Assembly: GCA_023627715.1 (NCBI GenBank)
Contig: JAMAHW010000026.1
Span: forward strand, 186,001-250,000
Length of the DNA: 64,000 nucleotides
Origin: Periconia sp. R9002
Taxonomy: Eukaryota; Ascomycota; Dothideomycetes; Pleosporales; Periconiaceae
Reading direction: 5' to 3'
Shown piece by piece: positions 60,389 to 64,000 of the stretch. The position numbers were made by a program, and so were the translations under genes. How positions within the stretch are numbered: the stretch's first letter is position 1; each line of letters begins with the position of its first letter. The notes beneath the pieces are model-generated. The model had not been told where the DNA came from. It did not search any database and worked only from the letters and a program-made list of their open reading frames with translations.

Positions 60389-61549
60389 TCAAGAGAGCGT
60401 GGGAGCAGTCCAGTCAATATAAGAAGCCACATCAGCAGTCGGACCCTTTTCAATGTTCGCAGTGTTCGCATCCTGGCCCTTCAAGAATTTGTTAATGAAA
60501 GCCGTGAGGTCTGCCTGCTGGTTTGAAGGGAAGGAACAGTGTGCGTGGTTACCACTGCCAGTGAAACCCATGTTATCCGGTACCCCCAAGGCCTTATAGA
60601 TCAAACGGCCAGCCTTCATACAAGCTGTGGTGGAAACCGGTCCAAGCCAATCAATTTCATTTTCTATTACGATGAGTGGGCGCGGCGCGACCATACCGGC
60701 GAGCTGGTGATGATCCGTAGAGAGCGTATTCGCCTTGGTCGAGAAAGCATTGAAGTTGTTGGAGAACCAGACGTTCTCAGTGACGATCTCGCTCGCCGTT
60801 TGAATATTCTTGCCCTTTGACTTCTCCGAGTCAGAGATGCGCCAGCAGGCGGCGCCACCGGATCCAGATTCCTGCGGGATACCGAGGGCGATGCGATTCA
60901 CAAGAGCTGCGGCAACGAAGGCACCTTTTCCATTCCTGGAGCAGCCGGTAACACCGATCTTCTTGGTGTCAATGTTGTGACCCGATGTGGCTTCGAGAGC
61001 GTCGATGATGCGATCGACACCCCATGCCCACGCAGTCAAGGCTCCAGCGCTGTGGTCAGCGCCGTACACATCGTAGAACTTGCCCTTTCCACGTGAAGCC
61101 GTGCTTGCCTGGGCGCCGATTTGGTCGTTGTTGAACGTAATGGTGGCAACACCGGCGGGGATTGGGATGGAGGCACCTCCATAGGCAATGATGGCCGGGG
61201 ATTTTGCACTGCTAGCACCCTTGATGGAAACAGTGAAGGAGGTCGACTTTCCATTGTCCGAGGCGGTGATGGAGAGGGTGCCGCCTGAGTAGGTAGCTGT
61301 AGTCTTTGCCGTTGTGGGGAAGACACCAAGCTCCTGTTTCTGAATGGCGGCGCTGACTTCCTTGTTCTTGCATTCGAAATCGGCCTTGGTCTTCACATCA
61401 GTGCCGTCAAAGAACTTGAACGGGTTGGGCAACTTCGAGTTTGCTGTCGTGGGAAACGTAGTTGACACATTGCAAGCAGCCTGGCGCCCTTCAAGAGGCG
61501 CCGCAAAGACCGTTACTGCAATGAACAGGAGGATAGTTGAGTACCGCAT
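60389..61549 (-). CDS. CE15 4-O-methyl-glucuronoyl methylesterase
   Basis: Secreted serine esterase that cleaves ester bonds between lignin alcohols and the 4-O-methyl-glucuronic acid of xylan. 386 aa, intronless. A signal peptide ends near residue 16-17 (MRYSTILLFIAVTVFAA). The catalytic core starts at about 28. The serine elbow GVTGCSRNGKGAF puts Ser204 as nucleophile; Glu227 (QESGSGGAACWRIS) and His337 (NHAHCSFPSNQQ) complete the triad with the same spacing (23 and 133 residues) as Trichoderma Cip2. There is no CBM1, unlike Cip2. It lies between sth1 and the GH131 gene, all on the same strand. Confidence 0.94.
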   Translation of the reverse strand: MRYSTILLFIAVTVFAAPLEGRQAACNVSTTFPTTANSKLPNPFKFFDGTDVKTKADFECKNKEVSAAIQKQELGVFPTTAKTTATYSGGTLSITASDNGKSTSFTVSIKGASSAKSPAIIAYGGASIPIPAGVATITFNNDQIGAQASTASRGKGKFYDVYGADHSAGALTAWAWGVDRIIDALEATSGHNIDTKKIGVTGCSRNGKGAFVAAALVNRIALGIPQESGSGGAACWRISDSEKSKGKNIQTASEIVTENVWFSNNFNAFSTKANTLSTDHHQLAGMVAPRPLIVIENEIDWLGPVSTTACMKAGRLIYKALGVPDNMGFTGSGNHAHCSFPSNQQADLTAFINKFLKGQDANTANIEKGPTADVASYIDWTAPTLS

Positions 61550-62826
61550 AATGGACCGGCAAGAGATCCTAAAATTCCAAACCTGAGAATAGCAAATGCT
61601 GCAAGCTTGAACATCTGCATTCCGAACAGTTTATATAGGTCAATCATTCCGTTTCCTACTTACATTTGTTCCATACATCCGGACATCAAATCTAGAAATA
61701 TCAAGGACTGTCAAGGCGAGCGAGCTTTGTGGATGTGGTTATAGTTCATTTAGAGTAACCAGCGCTTGGCGACTACTCTAGAACTTTACCTCGTTCGTCA
61801 CTGAGAGGACTTCTCCGAACTAAATCTAGCAGAACATAGTTTAGCATCATGAATCGACATTTTTTTAACAGGAATCGACATATACTAAAAACTTCCACCC
61901 CTCAGCGAAACCCTACCAAGTTTTCCTCTCAAACATGCTTCGTATAAGAACTCACCTCTCCATTCGACCATCACACCAGCTAGAACAGCATCACCATCTC
62001 CCTTCCCAATCCCTCAAACAACACACAAAAAAATCCCCTCTAAACCACCGTCATCTCCCATCACCCATTCATATACCCCCTCCCCCATAATTGGTGGAAA
62101 ATCTAAATCATTTCCTCCTCCAGGCTAAGCTTTCCTCCCCCTCACCAAAAACAAGCCACAAAGGAAAACACCTCCGTCCCAAGAAAGGAGTAAAAAAATG
62201 TGGGGGCTCTCCCACCAACCACCTTAACTGCAGATCGTTATGCAGATCACCCTCGTATCCTCTCTTAGGGACAAGAAAAAAACAATTCCCAAGGCCCCAT
62301 ATGTAACGGTCGTGCATTGGCAGTTTTGTGGGGTGCTTTTATGACAAGGGTGTTTACACCTGTGCTTGTGGCGCGCGGGGATTGAGATATATTGTATGGT
62401 GCATGTGAAGCTGTTATGCGGGGCTTTGTTTTTGATCTTGGGGAAATGGGGGAAGTGGGGACCCGCTGGGAAGCGAAAGTGTTTAGGGGTGCACTCACTG
62501 CCGGTTCCTGGGATATTGTTAGGCTGTAGGGATTGATCTCCTGGGTTTGGCGAGGGGAGGTTGTGGTGTTGTGGATGAAATTGGGAGGGATGAGGGTTTT
62601 GTGGTGGGCTCTTTTTTTACTCTCATGGACACTGAGAGAACGCACATAGATGTTTCTAGTTTTCGGACTAGGTATTTAGTGAAATTCCATAGAGAGGACA
62701 AGAAATGGGATGCAATTAGCCCATCTTCGTGTCAAACTGAGTGAAAACCCATTCCTCGCCCAGATACACATCCCCGAAGAATTGATATTTGTTACAAGAA
62801 AGAAAGAAAAAGATCAGTCCTCATCC
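61550..62826. other. Intergenic region, CE15 promoter / GH131 3' end
   Basis: 1.28 kb. The CE15 side has a TATA box at 61630-61637. 61890-62170 is CT/CA-rich on plus and 62320-62600 G-rich on plus. No gene seen. Confidence 0.6.
61630..61637 (-). promoter_or_regulatory. TATA box of the CE15 gene
   Basis: TATATAAA on the minus strand, about 81-88 bp upstream of the ATG. A clear match in sequence and distance for an inducible gene. Confidence 0.6.
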
Positions 62827-63924
62827 TCAAGACAAAGTAACCGACCCATCCGCACTATCCTCCACAAAAATGCCCCCATACACCACACCCTCCAAAATCC
62901 CCGCCTCCTGGATACCCGTCCTCAAACTATCCGCACCGGGGTTGATCGGATTCTTGTTCAAGCCAAAATGCAAGGCCCCATTGCCACTGAGATCGTTCGC
63001 GAGCGGTTTCGTCTGCTGCACCAGCGCATCGGAGCCGGTCGATGAAAAGACTTGAACCGTGCTAGATCGCAAATAAGAGTCAGTCGAACATTACTTCCAC
63101 ACTAGTCATCACCGTCACAGAAGAAAAAAGGGACGAGGACGTACTTTGCCTTGAAATCCATCTTGACCGCCAAATTCGTAAACTCGCCCTCCACAAAGGG
63201 CGTCGAGAACAGCGTCTTCACTCCATTTGCACTGTTCCCAAGCAACAGTAGATCGTTTTTCGAACTCCCATCACTTCCAATCAGCGTCCCCGTTTTCATA
63301 GCAATCAGGTTCGCGCCAAAGTCCGCGCGCTCCATAAACACCATCAGATACTCATGGCTGACATTCAGCGGGCGGTCTGCGCTGGGTTTCACAGAGAAGT
63401 GGAGGGTTTTGACGCCGGAGGAGGTCGTGTTTGCGTTAGTGTTGGCCGGGTTGGGCATGAGTTCCGCGCGGCGTACGGCGGTTTGGGGGGCGGAGCCGTC
63501 GGGGGCGAAGATGGAGTCGTCACTGGGAGAAGCGTTAGATCAAAAGTGTTGGGGATTGAATTCAAAGAAGGTTTACTTGATGGTTACTTCGACGGGTTGA
63601 GCGTTTGCTGCTGCGTCGAACTGTTGCTTTAGTCAGTTGAGTTTCCTGTGTACTCAACATGGATATACATACTAAAGATGCGTCGCCTTTATCAAGGCAC
63701 ACCAATTCACTGAATGTTACATCTGGTTGCATCAGATGGTTGTGAAGTGAGTTAATACTGTATTAGAGCTTACTTTGACCCTTTGTAAACGCAGGGTCGA
63801 AAATTCCAGTCTTCGAATCGAAATCCGCGACCGCTGCAGTCGCTGGGACTCTTCCGTCAAAAACAATTTTGCCGCAAGCAGCCAGGCTGATGCTGGAAAG
63901 AAAGGCCAACGATCGAATGAACAT
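62827..63924 (-). CDS. GH131 beta-glucanase-family protein
   Basis: Secreted enzyme of a fungal family reported to act on beta-1,3/1,4-glucans including cellulose. 285 aa, five exons: 63924-63774, 63722-63673, 63620-63577, 63522-63145, 63061-62827; phases 1, 0, 2, 2 agree. A signal peptide (MFIRSLAFLSSISLAACG) precedes the typical GH131 opening KIVFDGRVPATAAVADFDSK and the FVKGQN-like block (AFTKGQNVTFSELV). A single N-terminal GH131-type domain fills the protein; no CBM1. The last part reads GALHFGLNKNPINPGADSLR, a conserved closing block of the family. Two short exons (50 and 44 nt) were placed by phase and splice signals. Only 76 nt of upstream sequence is in the window. Confidence 0.88.
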
Positions 63925-64000
63925 TGCAAACGTACAGCCTGAACGATGACAGTGTAGAAAAGAATGAGCGAAATGAGTGAATAGAACAGAATCGAAGAAA

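Noticed and set aside
1..64000. CRISPR arrays, rRNA or tRNA genes, intact transposons
   Set aside because: No regularly spaced direct repeats, terminal inverted repeats with a transposase, reverse-transcriptase motifs or structural RNA signatures were seen by eye.

Overview
The window is nuclear DNA of a filamentous ascomycete, most likely a dothideomycete of Pleosporales type. This is inferred from short (about 47-80 nt) GT-AG introns with CTAAC-like branch sites, roughly 50% GC, fungal-only families (Azf1, sterol C5-desaturase, Tup1, Sth1, Hrt2-type DUF89, GH6, GH131, CE15), and intergenic DNA full of microsatellites and TACCTAGGTA-like palindromes. The species cannot be named from the sequence alone.

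Layout. 1-4527 holds no gene. 4528-6191 (-) is an Azf1-type four-finger C2H2 regulator, followed by about 9 kb without a convincing gene (6192-15268). 15269-17038 (-) is a wax-synthase-like membrane O-acyltransferase that shares a 452-bp divergent promoter with the Drg1/Rbg1 GTPase (17491-19034 +). ERG3 (19841-20946 -) converges on Drg1. A relic-rich gap of about 4.4 kb leads to TUP1 (25361-27652 +). Siz1 SUMO ligase (29186-31161 -) is divergent from a small basic DUF2423-type protein with an odd internal duplication (32049-32981 +). Three lineage-restricted hypothetical genes follow (34468-35400, 35581-36456, 36919-37965, all -). Next is a compact housekeeping block: a DUF89/ARMT1-like gene (38547-40160 +), HIS6 (40338-41254 -), FAF1 (41450-42488 +), a SUT/GPH-type sugar transporter (44160-46187 -) and the NHX1 Na+/H+ antiporter (47124-49389 +). 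The right end carries GH6 cellobiohydrolase (51983-53378 +), the Sth1/Snf2 remodelling ATPase (54743-59010 -), CE15 glucuronoyl methylesterase (60389-61549 -) and GH131 glucanase (62827-63924 -).

How the genes relate. Most neighbours are unrelated core genes (chromatin and transcription: Tup1, Siz1, Sth1, Azf1; ribosome biogenesis and translation: Faf1, DUF2423, Drg1; metabolism: Erg3, His6). The only functional grouping seen is three secreted lignocellulose enzymes within 12 kb (cellulose, glucuronoxylan-lignin ester and beta-glucan targets), interrupted by sth1. The sugar transporter and antiporter lie just upstream. No secondary-metabolite cluster, CRISPR, rRNA, tRNA or intact transposon was recognised. 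The most unusual gene is the DUF2423 locus at 32 kb: two diverged copies of a roughly 30-codon coding repeat are followed by one in-frame TGA before the conserved basic tail.

Exon-intron models were built by eye from splice signals and reading-frame continuity; no transcript evidence was available.
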